Shown in pieces: positions 16,330 to 24,339 of a stretch of 64,000 nucleotides of DNA (positions within the stretch are counted from its first letter, which is position 1; each line of letters opens with the position of its first letter). This DNA comes from Tatumella morbirosei. Its GTDB lineage: Bacteria; Pseudomonadota; Gammaproteobacteria; Enterobacterales; Enterobacteriaceae. Below the pieces are notes generated by a model, which was given only the letters and a program-made list of their open reading frames with translations, had not been told where the DNA came from and did not search any database. Made by a program: the position numbers and the translations under genes. The DNA lies in the NCBI RefSeq assembly GCF_000757425.2, contig NZ_JPKR02000002.1:310001-374000 (forward strand), read 5' to 3'.

Positions 16330-17970
16330 TTAACGAGGCATGGCGGCAAAGACTTCACTGACGGCTTTAGCTCCGGGGTCAATATGCCCCTGCAGGCTGT
16401 CAGCATTCAGATAAGCCGATCGCCCGGCACCGGCTTTACTCATTTTAGCAGTAGACTCCGCGCCTTTTCGTGCGGCTGCCACGACTTCATCCCAGCCGCT
16501 ATCTGCGGCCATGGCTTCAAAGGCCGGTTGCAGAGCATCAATCATGGTCCGATCTCCGGGACGAGCCCCACCATACTCTTTCATCTGTTCCAGCCCTTTA
16601 AGGAAAGCTTTTCCGGGATTTTGCTGCGGATCATAACCTTCTGCTGCCGCGGTAAACAGTAGCGATAACAATACACCGCCGGAGCCTCCCATGGGGGTAG
16701 TGATACTCTCTCCCAGCCAGCCCAACAAAGCTGCGGGATCATTGAGCGGTAACTGTTTATCCTTCAATGCCTTGAGAACGTAACGGGCACCGGTGGCCAG
16801 AGTACTGCCCGTGTCGCCGTCACCCACATGACTGTCGAGGGTATTCAGTGCCTCTTCATTATCAATCAGTGTCTGGCAGGCCGATTCAAGCATTGCAGCT
16901 ATGTCGGGATTATCGGAAGGGGTGACTGCCGTATTTTCCGGTAAGGCCTGCGCCTGCTGCCAGTGCATTTCTGCGGGTGAATAAAGCGGTGACCATCCGG
17001 AGACGTCGACCGGTGATTTGAGAGCTTCTTCGAGTTCGTCATTCAGTGGCAGAACAGTCAGTGAAACGCCTTTCATGTCCAGTGCGCTGACCAGAGTTGC
17101 CGGCCCCTGTAACAAGCGAACACGTTTTCCCAAAGGTGAGGCTAGCAGATGTTGGCTGAGTAAAGCCAGTTCCAGTACCGAAAATCCGCCAAGATTATTA
17201 ATCATCAGCAGTAAGTCCGATTTATCACCAATGTGTTCTAATAGTCGTTTAGTTATCTGTTCACAAATTTCACGGCTGTTCTGGGTGTCCAAAGTGGCCA
17301 CGCCATGTTCACCATGAATGCCCATCCCAAGCTCACTTTTGCCGGCAGGTAGCCTGTCGTTGTTCCCGGCTCCCGGCAGATGGCAGGAAGAGAGAGCAAC
17401 ACCCAGAGTTGCGATTTGCTTTAGTGCTGAGCGGGTTTGGCTGGCGACCTCCTGTAAGGAAAGCCCCTGACTGGCGGCAAAACCGGCAATTTTATGGGCT
17501 AAAATAGTGCCTGACAGGCCGCGGGGCTGGGGATTGTCCGGGAGCGCGATATCATCCTCCACCAGAACGGTTTCTACCTTATAGCCCAAAGCTCTGGCTT
17601 TCTCTGCGGCCAGTCCGAAATTCAGGCGGTCCCCGGTATAGTTTTTAACAATCAACAGACATCCGGCATCGCCAGTGACATTAATAATTGCACTAAGAAC
17701 GGCATCTACCCCGGGGGAAGCAAAAATATCACCACAAATGGCCCCGGTCAGCATCCCTTTCCCGACAAAACCGGCATGCATGGGTTCGTGACCAGAGCCT
17801 CCGCCGGACAGTAATGCGACCTGCTTTTTATCCCAGTCATTGCGAACAACCACCCGCAAGCCCGAATCTGTTTTCAGACGGGTTAAGTTTGCATGTGGGC
17901 TGGTTCTAATAATGCCTTCAATGACAAGGTCAATGAGGTTTTCTTTACTGTCATAGAAAAAATGACTCAT
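16330..17970 (-). CDS. Dihydroxyacetone kinase, DhaK-DhaL fusion
   Basis: A 546-residue ATP-dependent dihydroxyacetone kinase. The DhaK half (residues about 1-330) shows LSGGGSGHEPMHAGFVGKGM and the ALSSCHLPG segment whose His binds substrate covalently. The DhaL half (about 345-546) shows LDSHVGDGDTGSTLATGA, the Mg-ATP Asp cluster. The fusion is the ATP-using (Citrobacter-type) enzyme and needs no PTS DhaM partner. It phosphorylates dihydroxyacetone and related short sugars in the cytoplasm. ATG 17970 with AAGGAG is used rather than a GTG nine bases upstream. A CRP-like site lies about 82 bases upstream. No glycerol dehydrogenase or DhaR adjoins. Confidence 0.93.
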   Translation of the reverse strand: MSHFFYDSKENLIDLVIEGIIRTSPHANLTRLKTDSGLRVVVRNDWDKKQVALLSGGGSGHEPMHAGFVGKGMLTGAICGDIFASPGVDAVLSAIINVTGDAGCLLIVKNYTGDRLNFGLAAEKARALGYKVETVLVEDDIALPDNPQPRGLSGTILAHKIAGFAASQGLSLQEVASQTRSALKQIATLGVALSSCHLPGAGNNDRLPAGKSELGMGIHGEHGVATLDTQNSREICEQITKRLLEHIGDKSDLLLMINNLGGFSVLELALLSQHLLASPLGKRVRLLQGPATLVSALDMKGVSLTVLPLNDELEEALKSPVDVSGWSPLYSPAEMHWQQAQALPENTAVTPSDNPDIAAMLESACQTLIDNEEALNTLDSHVGDGDTGSTLATGARYVLKALKDKQLPLNDPAALLGWLGESITTPMGGSGGVLLSLLFTAAAEGYDPQQNPGKAFLKGLEQMKEYGGARPGDRTMIDALQPAFEAMAADSGWDEVVAAARKGAESTAKMSKAGAGRSAYLNADSLQGHIDPGAKAVSEVFAAMPR

Positions 17971-18051
17971 CGAAATCACTCCTTAATAAGATAAACCGCG
18001 ACCCTAAGTGTGAGCCAGTTTATCTCAGACATCGGCACGACAAGCGATTAG

Positions 18052-18067
18052 TGTGATCTTCATCACA
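18052..18067. promoter_or_regulatory. CRP site upstream of dhaK-dhaL
   Basis: TGTGATCTTCATCACA is a TGTGA-N6-TCACA match, the CRP consensus core, about 82 bases upstream of the kinase start on the minus strand. It suggests catabolite-regulated expression. Confidence 0.75.
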
Positions 18068-18330
18068 TAATAATCGATGTGGAGCTTGTGTCCTGAAACA
18101 GGAAAAACAGACATTAATCGTTAAAACGGGAAGGGCGAAAATTGGCCAGCCATTAGCTAAAGTGCCTGTTTCAGCAAAGTCAGGGGCAGTCCCTGGCTAC
18201 GGCATGTTTTGCCGTCGGAGGTTATCTGGCTGCTGAGGGCCGGAGTACCGGACAGCGTGGCACAGAGATTGATGATTGGCCTGAAAGACTGCTTTTGGGT
18301 ATGATCGGCCGCCTGAAAGGGAGTAACCAG

Positions 18331-19032
18331 ATGATATCTGAAATTAATGATACCTTTATTGCGCCGCTTTGTGAGCAACAGATAGAGATTCTCTATCAGG
18401 ATGACTCTTTGCTACTGATTGATAAACCTGCCGGGTTACTTAGCCTGTCAGGGAAAAACCCGCAAAATCTGGATTCGGTACATTACCGGCTGGTGAAAGA
18501 GTATCCCGGTTGTACTCTGGTGCACCGGTTGGATTTTGGCACCTCCGGGCTGATGGTGATTGCACTGAATAAGTCGGTGAATGCGTTACTCTGTCAGCAA
18601 TTTAGTCAGCGTAGTGTGACTAAACATTATCAGGCACTGGTCTGCGGGCATACGGAGCAGGACTCCGGCGCAATTGAAGCGGCAATTGCCAGTAATCCGG
18701 CATTATTTCCGCGCATGGGCTTGTGTCCGGAGAAGGGAAAACCTGCCCGTTCCGGTTATCAGGTAGTAGAGAGGGAGTTTTTCATTACGCCGGATAAAAA
18801 AAGTCTGCCGGTCACCAGGCTACAGCTGTTACCCGAAACGGGAAGGACCCATCAGTTACGTATCCATTGCCAGTATCTGGGACACCCGATTTTGGGCTGT
18901 GATTTATATGGCGGAAAAGAGTGGCCGGGTACAGCCAAAATTCCACGACTGATGTTGCATGCCAGCCAACTTAATTTTGTGCATCCGGTCACCCTACAAC
19001 CGATGGTTGCCCGTAGCACCGTACCTTTCTGA
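18331..19032 (+). CDS. RluA-family RNA pseudouridine synthase
   Basis: A 233-residue protein with the RluA-type core: the ILYQDDSLLLIDKPAGLLSL opening, the catalytic HRLDFGTSGLMV (active Asp) around residue 70, LLPETGRTHQLRIH, and LGHPILGCDLYG. It converts uridine to pseudouridine in tRNA or rRNA; relatives include E. coli RluA (219 residues), which modifies 23S rRNA and tRNAs. Target not proven here. ATG 18331 with AAGGGAG upstream is preferred over an in-frame ATG at 18295. No S4 domain is seen. It is convergent with yaiL. Confidence 0.88.
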   Translation: MISEINDTFIAPLCEQQIEILYQDDSLLLIDKPAGLLSLSGKNPQNLDSVHYRLVKEYPGCTLVHRLDFGTSGLMVIALNKSVNALLCQQFSQRSVTKHYQALVCGHTEQDSGAIEAAIASNPALFPRMGLCPEKGKPARSGYQVVEREFFITPDKKSLPVTRLQLLPETGRTHQLRIHCQYLGHPILGCDLYGGKEWPGTAKIPRLMLHASQLNFVHPVTLQPMVARSTVPF

Positions 19033-19073
19033 CTAGGCCTCAGGCGGCCCGGCCAGATATGATGTCTTAGACC

Positions 19074-19610
19074 TTACCACATCAGGTCATCAGGGATTTT
19101 AAAATCTGCGTAGGGATCATCTTCATCCGGCTCCTGATCACTAACCGGACTGTTCAGGATGATATAATCAGCATCGCGTTGGGCAATTTTATCTGCCACG
19201 ATGGCCGGGATAATCGCATATTCGCTGCGGTTATTCTCAGTAATCAGCCGTGCGATAGCCAGCCGTCCCTGAGTTAACTGGGTATGTGTTTTATTATCCA
19301 CTGACAAATTTTTGATCAGATTGTTGTCGGTGAAATTAAAGCTGACCGGGCCATCGGTTCGCGGAATCCGGTTCATTTCGATCAACTGACGAATTTGCGC
19401 CTTATACTCTTTAGACTGTGCTGCCTGCTTCTGTTGCTCACTGAGTTGCCTGTCACGCGCCTGCTGTGCTTTTTTATTCTCTTCAACTGCTTCTCTGGCT
19501 TCTCTGGCTTGTACCCGCGACTTTTTTGCAGTCCGTTGTACTTTTTCCATTTTCTTGCTGCTGACCAGTCCGGCTTTCAGCATCTGTTCCTGTAAGGTGA
19601 GTTTTGTCAT
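19074..19610 (-). CDS. yaiL: DUF2058 family protein (YaiL)
   Basis: A 178-residue soluble protein matching E. coli YaiL (about 179 residues). It has a charged helical N-terminal half (MTKLTLQEQMLKAGLVSSKK, then Gln/Lys-rich coiled coil to about residue 75). The conserved C-terminal domain contains MNRIPRTDGPVSFNFTD and ends PYADFKIPDDLMW. Its role is unknown; the basic N-terminus suggests nucleic-acid or ribosome association, an inference only. Confidence 0.9.
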   Translation of the reverse strand: MTKLTLQEQMLKAGLVSSKKMEKVQRTAKKSRVQAREAREAVEENKKAQQARDRQLSEQQKQAAQSKEYKAQIRQLIEMNRIPRTDGPVSFNFTDNNLIKNLSVDNKTHTQLTQGRLAIARLITENNRSEYAIIPAIVADKIAQRDADYIILNSPVSDQEPDEDDPYADFKIPDDLMW

Positions 19611-20144
19611 TCTGTTTCCTGAACCGGTTAATGGGTTTGCCGGAGTATATCGTTAATTTGGCTGAAAGTGGTGATTTTGCAGACCTGATGGCCAGAGCCT
19701 TGCGGGGAACAGTGGAGTAATGTCTGACATCACAGAAAAGTGGAAAAAAATCCCGCCGTAGCGGGAAATGGATTATAGGCAAACTGCAATATTTGTTCTA
19801 AACGACTTTTCCGGTTAAACGAGGATTAACCGGTATTGCATTGATACGACCAGGTATCGGGGCAACAGTTCCCTCTGCACGTAAGAAAATTACCGTCAGA
19901 ATTTCGTTAAGTTATTGATAACGAATCACTGTAACCGTTGCGATGCTATCAACCAGACACTCTGCAAGGCCATTGTCTTTAGTGTAATTAAGGGTAAACC
20001 TGCTGTAACCATGATATCTGAAGGGGTATTATACCAGAATTACCCGTATGTTCGATAACTGACACGAATAGAAAAATGCGTGGTGACAAATTAATGTAAC
20101 CTGACTATAGGATGATTCACAGGTAGCAAAAAAAAGGAAAATTT
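19611..20144. other. Intergenic stretch with several hairpins, possible small RNA on minus strand
   Basis: No gene was found on either strand. On the minus strand, hairpins at 19858-19843 (GATAC/GTATC), 19833-19811 (CCGGTTAA/TTAACCGG) and 19766-19751 (TCCCGC/GCGGGA) occur in order. The last is followed by seven T, a terminator with no gene just upstream of it. This order suggests an unannotated transcript ending near 19744. The stretch also contains the likely promoter of the small gene at 20145. Confidence 0.4.
19744..19766 (-). terminator. Orphan rho-independent terminator
   Basis: A TCCCGC-CGTA-GCGGGA stem followed on the minus strand by TTTTTTT, with no upstream minus-strand gene within 1 kb except ryhB (20593), which has its own terminator. 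Confidence 0.65.
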
Positions 20145-20339
20145 ATGTTAGCAAAAATGTTTTTACACGGGCGTCATTGTTACGTCGCTGTCACTGAGAT
20201 GACAGAAATCGAAAATGGCCATCTGACTGCCGGGAGTAAAGAGTTTGTGGTCAAACTGGCTAATGGTATGCAGGAAAAAGTAATTATGCGGGGCGAGAGT
20301 CTGGCTGGTATTGATAATGGTTGTATTCGTCTGGGCTAA
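20145..20339 (+). CDS. Small hypothetical protein (64 aa)
   Basis: A 64-residue protein starting MLAKMFLHGRHCYVAVTEMT at ATG 20145, with a good AAGGAAAA ribosome site. It appears soluble, with a balanced composition and no signal peptide or membrane segment. It reads like a small beta-rich fold (VVKLANGMQEKVIM). I do not recognise the family. It is single, with the heptamer repeat immediately downstream. Confidence 0.6.
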   Translation: MLAKMFLHGRHCYVAVTEMTEIENGHLTAGSKEFVVKLANGMQEKVIMRGESLAGIDNGCIRLG

Positions 20340-20352
20340 GACTTCCCTGTAT

Positions 20353-20394
20353 AGCAGTAAGCAGTAAGCAGTAAGCAGTAAGCAGTAAGCAGTA
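20353..20394. repeat. Heptamer tandem repeat (AGCAGTA) x 6
   Basis: Six perfect copies of AGCAGTA lie 13 bases after the small gene's stop. A 7-base unit is prone to slipped-strand copy change. It lies outside any recognised gene. Confidence 0.95.
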
Positions 20395-20592
20395 AATAAT
20401 AAATACCGTAATTGTAATGAGCTCTGTCAGATTCGCTGGCAGGCTCTGAGCAATGTCGAACCCCTTCCTGCATTGAGTCCATCCATAGCGACAAGTCATG
20501 TAAACTCTGTCAGCGGTCAAAACTCTCCTGAATTATCTTTTATCATCACAGGATGATTGACGATACTGTACCCATTAGTTGTTGATCCGGAC

Positions 20593-20687
20593 AAAAAAAA
20601 GCCCGCGGTCAGCGGGCAAAGATAACTGGAAGCAATGTGAGCAATGTCGTGTCGAGTAGTTGATTAAAACAGTCAACTATTCGACAG
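20593..20687 (-). ncRNA. ryhB: RyhB iron-responsive small RNA
   Basis: The minus strand contains the RyhB target-pairing core ATTGCTCACATTGCTTCCAG (20645-20626), identical to that of E. coli by memory. It is preceded by a long 5' hairpin (TGTCGAATAGTTGA paired with TCAACTACTCGACA, 20686-20650). It ends in a GCCCGC/GCGGGC stem and eight T (20617-20593), a standard terminator. A Fur box overlaps the promoter just upstream. RyhB is made in iron starvation and, with Hfq, represses non-essential iron-protein mRNAs. The 5' end is estimated from the TATCTT -10-like hexamer at 20698-20693. Confidence 0.93.
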
Positions 20688-20694
20688 AGCTAAA

Positions 20695-20713
20695 GATAGT
20701 GGTAATGATTCTC
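20695..20713 (-). promoter_or_regulatory. Fur box at the ryhB promoter
   Basis: On the plus strand the 19 bases read GATAGTGGTAATGATTCTC, matching 15 of 19 positions of the Fur consensus GATAATGATAATCATTATC. It overlaps the predicted -10 region of ryhB, the usual arrangement for repression by Fe-Fur. Confidence 0.8.
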
Positions 20714-20875
20714 AATTGCAACCCCTGAATGTGTGTGGATTACCAAATTTTTTAAAATATTTCTACAATTGTCGCGGACTGACCATTATGCGAAGGTTTG
20801 TCACCGGACTTTCAGATTCATCCGGTTAACTCTTTATCAGCAGGGGAATTAACTCCGGTATCTGAAACCCGGGAG

Positions 20876-21294
20876 TCATGTGGTTGGCGTGGTATCGTCA
20901 GCAGCCACACGGGCAATCAGTTGCGGGATTTGATGCTCAGAAAATACCTCGATACCATGGCGGCGTAACAGGGTTGTTGCAATCCCACTGCCGTTAATTT
21001 GGCACCCTGAAAAATCACCACGATAAATTTTCTGACTGCCACAGGTAGGACTGCCATCGGTCAGCAAAGCATAACGACATCCTGCCTGTTGCGCTACCTG
21101 CAGGGCCAGTCTGGCACCTTTAAGGTATTCCTCGGTCACATCATTTCCATGATTTTCCAGAATCACCGCATTCCCGGTCAGGACATCTTCGCCATCACCC
21201 CCGCAGATCTCTGCAGGAAGTCGCGGCGTCGGAAGTCCGGCGGCTTGTTCCGGGCAACAAATCACCAGGCGCTTACCAGTATTTTATTCTTCAT
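20876..21294 (-). pseudogene. DUF523 family gene with internal deletion
   Basis: The reading starts at ATG 21294 as MKNKILVSA, the usual DUF523 opening (ILVSACLLG). It then stops after one more codon, and the sequence jumps to the family's central part (CCPEQAAGLPTPRLPAEICGG) in a shifted frame. The rest is normal to the stop, including LLTDGSPTCGSQKIY with its conserved Cys. About 40-45 codons (the first Cys, LLG and RYDG segment) are missing, so an internal deletion with frame change broke the gene. The function of DUF523 is unknown. Confidence 0.75.
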
Positions 21295-21386
21295 TAATGT
21301 TGGTCAATAATTTGCAGAACAGAGAGCAATTATGCCGCGCTTTCTGTAAAAGTGGCAGGTCCTTTGATGGCAGACCGGAAGCAAAA

Positions 21387-21420
21387 TTAAAAAACCCCGG
21401 GGTATCACCCACGGGGTTTT
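21387..21420 (-). terminator. Terminator downstream of the CsbD-like gene
   Basis: AAACCCCG and CGGGGTTT pair around a 12-base loop, and on the minus strand the stem is followed by a run of six T. Confidence 0.8.
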
Positions 21421-21472
21421 GACATAAAACAGATGCTGTATTAAGAAGTTATCTTAAGCAGCGCAGGCTGAC

Positions 21473-21721
21473 TTACTTGCGGCCAAGCAGATAACCAAAG
21501 ACTACACCGATAGCCGCGGCAATCGCAACACCGGTGTAAGGTTTGTCAGAGACCTGCGTCTTAATGGTATCCGCAGCATCACGTACCGCATAGCTGGCGT
21601 GTGATGCGTACTTACGCGCGGCTCCTTTCAAAGAATGCTCAGGTGAATCGGTAATGTCACCGTAAGCTTCCTGTGCTGCACCTGCCAGTTCTTCAGCTTT
21701 ATCCTGAATTTTACCACTCAT
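21473..21721 (-). CDS. CsbD-like stress protein with glycine-zipper membrane tail
   Basis: An 82-residue protein. The N-terminal part (SGKIQDKAEELAGAAQEAYG, residues 2-21) resembles the CsbD stress-protein repeat. The C-terminal 25 residues (PYTGVAIAAAIGVVFGYLLG) match the membrane tail of ElaB/YqjD-type DUF883 proteins, which anchor stationary-phase ribosome-binding proteins to the inner membrane. ATG 21721 is used, with GGAGAG 6 bases upstream; an in-frame TTG lies two codons earlier. A strong terminator follows. A stationary-phase or osmotic stress role is inferred from the family only. Confidence 0.8.
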   Translation of the reverse strand: MSGKIQDKAEELAGAAQEAYGDITDSPEHSLKGAARKYASHASYAVRDAADTIKTQVSDKPYTGVAIAAAIGVVFGYLLGRK

Positions 21722-21845
21722 GCACAACTCTCCTTTGATTGACTGTTTTATCAGATGTTTTTAAGTATAGCAGAGGAATTTTTTCTTACTGCTGAACCGG
21801 AATTTTCTGAGCCTCCCGGACAAAGGTTCAGCACACGGCTTGATA

Positions 21846-22865
21846 TCAGCGTACCAGTTCACCTTCGACCAGACTGGCTCTGACAATAGTCACTGCCGGG
21901 ATTTGCAGGGCCTGCATATAGCCTTGTACCAGCAATAAATTACTTACATCGGTTGTGCGATAATCACCCTTAAGCTGACTGTCATCTTTTTTGACTTGTT
22001 GTTTTGCCAGACGGGTCAGTTGCTGCAGGGTATAGCTGTTCGGTTTTCCTGGTAGCTGATCACGTAGTGAATAATCATGAACACCACCAATACCCAGCAC
22101 TTTCTTACCCGAAATCATCCGTTTCATTGCTGAATCCACATCATTGCTGGCATAAAAACGGACAAATTTCAGCGTACTGTCGGCATAATTCCCGACCGGA
22201 TTGGGTGAGCTGTCAGCGGTTAAAGGCTGATTCTTCAGCAGGCTGACGATATAGTTTTTTAAGGTGACAGAAGCCAGTTTTCCCTGATAGATATGTGGAA
22301 TTTTTTTACCCTGTTCTTCGGTCCAGGTGGTCATCTGCATCGATGCTCCGCCAATATCCCAGACCAGAATATCTTCATCCTGAATATCCGGTTGATGTAA
22401 TGATGCTTTAGCGGAGGCGAAACCGAGCAGAGCTTCTTGTTTCTGGCTGATAATTTTTATTCCTGCCCCGGTCTGTTGATTAAGCCAGGCTATGGTCTGC
22501 GGTCCGTTTTTAGCACTGCGAAATACTGCTGTTGCAACACCTGAAACAGAAACCGGATGGAAACGGCGGATGTTTTTCATTTCGGTTTGCAGGGCAGACA
22601 ATCCCTGATTTATCACAGCCTGTGGCAGACGGTTATCGGCAGCATGCATCAGGGCATCGTTGTAAGGTACGGCTATTTGTTGCTGATAGCGCATCTTAAT
22701 AATCTGATGGCGGCAGATATCGACATCCGCGACGGCAATTTTGCTGGAACCTGATCCAATATCCAGCGCCGCGCGGGTTTGCAGACAACCAGCGTAAGCT
22801 GACAGAGTAAACAGGGGTATCAAAGTGCCGAGGCAAAACAGTGTCATGCTGCGATTTATGGACAT
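21846..22865 (-). CDS. Secreted Ppx/GppA-like phosphatase
   Basis: A 339-residue protein with an N-terminal signal peptide (FCLGTLIPLFTLSAYAG, cleavage after about residue 25) and then an ASKHA/GppA fold. ALDIGSGSSKIAVADVD is the phosphate-1 motif, QKQEALLGF carries the catalytic-type Glu, ILVWDIGGASMQM is phosphate-2, and KKVLGIGGVHDYS is the nucleotide loop. The known family members Ppx and GppA are cytoplasmic and act on polyphosphate or pppGpp. Export to the periplasm is unusual and implies another substrate. It lacks the C-terminal HD-type domain. It is monocistronic, upstream of a small lipoprotein gene on the same strand. Confidence 0.85.
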   Translation of the reverse strand: MSINRSMTLFCLGTLIPLFTLSAYAGCLQTRAALDIGSGSSKIAVADVDICRHQIIKMRYQQQIAVPYNDALMHAADNRLPQAVINQGLSALQTEMKNIRRFHPVSVSGVATAVFRSAKNGPQTIAWLNQQTGAGIKIISQKQEALLGFASAKASLHQPDIQDEDILVWDIGGASMQMTTWTEEQGKKIPHIYQGKLASVTLKNYIVSLLKNQPLTADSSPNPVGNYADSTLKFVRFYASNDVDSAMKRMISGKKVLGIGGVHDYSLRDQLPGKPNSYTLQQLTRLAKQQVKKDDSQLKGDYRTTDVSNLLLVQGYMQALQIPAVTIVRASLVEGELVR

Positions 22866-22946
22866 AGGCTAATCCAGAGAGTCACGGAAATTTTAATACA
22901 AAATATGTCAGGCAGCGCAGGAGGTCACAATAGCGCAACCGGCGGA

Positions 22947-23291
22947 TTACTCAGTGCCGGGTGCAGGGCAGGTCCAGGTAATCATCAGATTCTGCGGCGC
23001 GTTGATTAACCGGAAACGGTTATTACCCAACCGTTGGGCATAATATCCCTCAGCGGTCACAGAAGAGGGGATGTAACGCTGATTGTCCGTGGACGAAAGC
23101 AAACCACTGTCAATCCTGACAGACTGCTTGCTGATAGTGAAATGCGTCACCTGGTCAAAAATCCATGCATTGGTTTTACCCAGACTTTTTCCGTACAGGC
23201 TGGCCACTTCACCGTCACACAGCCGTCCCTGAGGGCGTGAAGCACAACCACTTATCAGAACCAGAAGCGTAGCAATCAGCAGATAACGCAT
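22947..23291 (-). CDS. Small lipoprotein
   Basis: A 114-residue protein with a lipoprotein signal peptide: MRYLLIATLLVLISGCAS, where LISGC is the lipobox. Ser and not Asp at +2/+3 predicts outer-membrane sorting by Lol. The mature part has a C-terminal WTCPAPGTE with a Cys that could pair with LCDGE. No family recognised. It has the same orientation as the secreted GppA-like gene 81 bases downstream, which may be an operon. Confidence 0.75.
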   Translation of the reverse strand: MRYLLIATLLVLISGCASRPQGRLCDGEVASLYGKSLGKTNAWIFDQVTHFTISKQSVRIDSGLLSSTDNQRYIPSSVTAEGYYAQRLGNNRFRLINAPQNLMITWTCPAPGTE

Positions 23292-23388
23292 AACATCACC
23301 TTAATCCATTGCGGGTAATCATTGTCATCACAAAGGCTAAGCATAACATTGTCGCCTGATGACTGGTGAGAGATTGTCGATAACGGCG

Positions 23389-23772
23389 TTATTTTTTTAT
23401 CGTTCCGGATGACGGCGGATGGGTAATCTCGCGTTGCAACCAGTAAAAAATCACTCCACAAATGTATCGCTGGCTGGCAGAGCTAAGTGGCTGATGGGCT
23501 GTGATATTATGCCATTTTTCCAGGCAACCCCGGCAGCAGGTCGCTGTAGCGTGCTGGGCAATAAAAACCGGATGACCACGCATCGGTGTCTGCTTCCCGT
23601 CATTCACAGGTTCGGCATCTGACAACCTCAGCCGGACAAAATCAGCAGCATGTTGCATGATGACATCTGCACCTTTATCCATGCAGTATTGCCTTTCTTT
23701 AACCCCCAGATGAAAGCGACTGCGGAACGGAGAACCCGCCAGCCGGCGGAACAGTTGTTGATGAGTGCTCAT
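23389..23772 (-). CDS. DUF4186 family protein
   Basis: A 127-residue soluble protein with the DUF4186 signature: SPFRSRFHLGVKERQY near the start, NDGKQTPMRGHPVFIAQHAT centrally, and CCRGCLEKWH, a CCxxC that probably binds a metal. ATG 23772 is preferred to a longer in-frame start at 23790, since AGGAA lies 8 bases upstream and the family begins there. Function unknown. It is divergent from the exported protein gene at 23909. Confidence 0.85.
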   Translation of the reverse strand: MSTHQQLFRRLAGSPFRSRFHLGVKERQYCMDKGADVIMQHAADFVRLRLSDAEPVNDGKQTPMRGHPVFIAQHATATCCRGCLEKWHNITAHQPLSSASQRYICGVIFYWLQREITHPPSSGTIKK

Positions 23773-23908
23773 CGGTTGGTATTCCTGCAAATTATGTATA
23801 ACCTGTCATTAATTTTATTATGTTGTAACCTCCAATAATAGTGTCAGTGAATCATCCTGGTTAGTATGGGTTATCACCAGTTAAACTCACTAAATCTCAG
23901 GATGAGAC

Positions 23909-24328
23909 ATGAAAACACTGATTGCCATGATTGCTATCACAGCCGGTATTGCTTATTCACAGACTGCTGCAGCTTATGCGGCGCCAGATGATGGAGATGA
24001 ATTTCAGATTTCCTGTCCCGGGCGTCCAACCATGACGATTGACCGTGCAGAATACGGGATCTCCACGCTTATGTGGGGAGACGATAATTTTCAGATAGCC
24101 GCGGGTCAGGATCGCATGCGGCTGCAGGATGGCCAGCCGGTATCAATTACCTTATTTCGTAATGGTGACCAGCTCATGGTGGATAAAGCCACAGGGGATA
24201 CCTTTTTTGTGTATGCGGGCACGACGAAACTGGTGCCTTGTGAAAGAACGGATACCCGGCCAGATCCGTTACTGACGCTGACCCCCTGGAATAAAGACAT
24301 GACATCCGGACAGTCTGCTACCGGATAA
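23909..24328 (+). CDS. Exported hypothetical protein (139 aa)
   Basis: A 139-residue protein with a signal peptide (MKTLIAMIAITAGIAYSQTA, cleavage near AAAYA). The mature part is acidic with two Cys (SCPGRPTM and LVPCERTD) that may form a disulfide. It resembles small periplasmic beta-rich proteins of unknown function; I do not recognise the family. It is convergent with ldcA. Confidence 0.7.
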   Translation: MKTLIAMIAITAGIAYSQTAAAYAAPDDGDEFQISCPGRPTMTIDRAEYGISTLMWGDDNFQIAAGQDRMRLQDGQPVSITLFRNGDQLMVDKATGDTFFVYAGTTKLVPCERTDTRPDPLLTLTPWNKDMTSGQSATG

Positions 24329-24339
24329 ACCCGATGGTT

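Noticed and set aside
19900-20050. Transposase-like reading (YTKDNGLAECLVDS) on the minus strand
   Set aside because: Only about 20 codons resemble an integrase-core segment, with no supporting flanks or repeats; likely chance.
20353-20394. CRISPR-like array
   Set aside because: The repeat is a 7-base tandem unit with no spacers.
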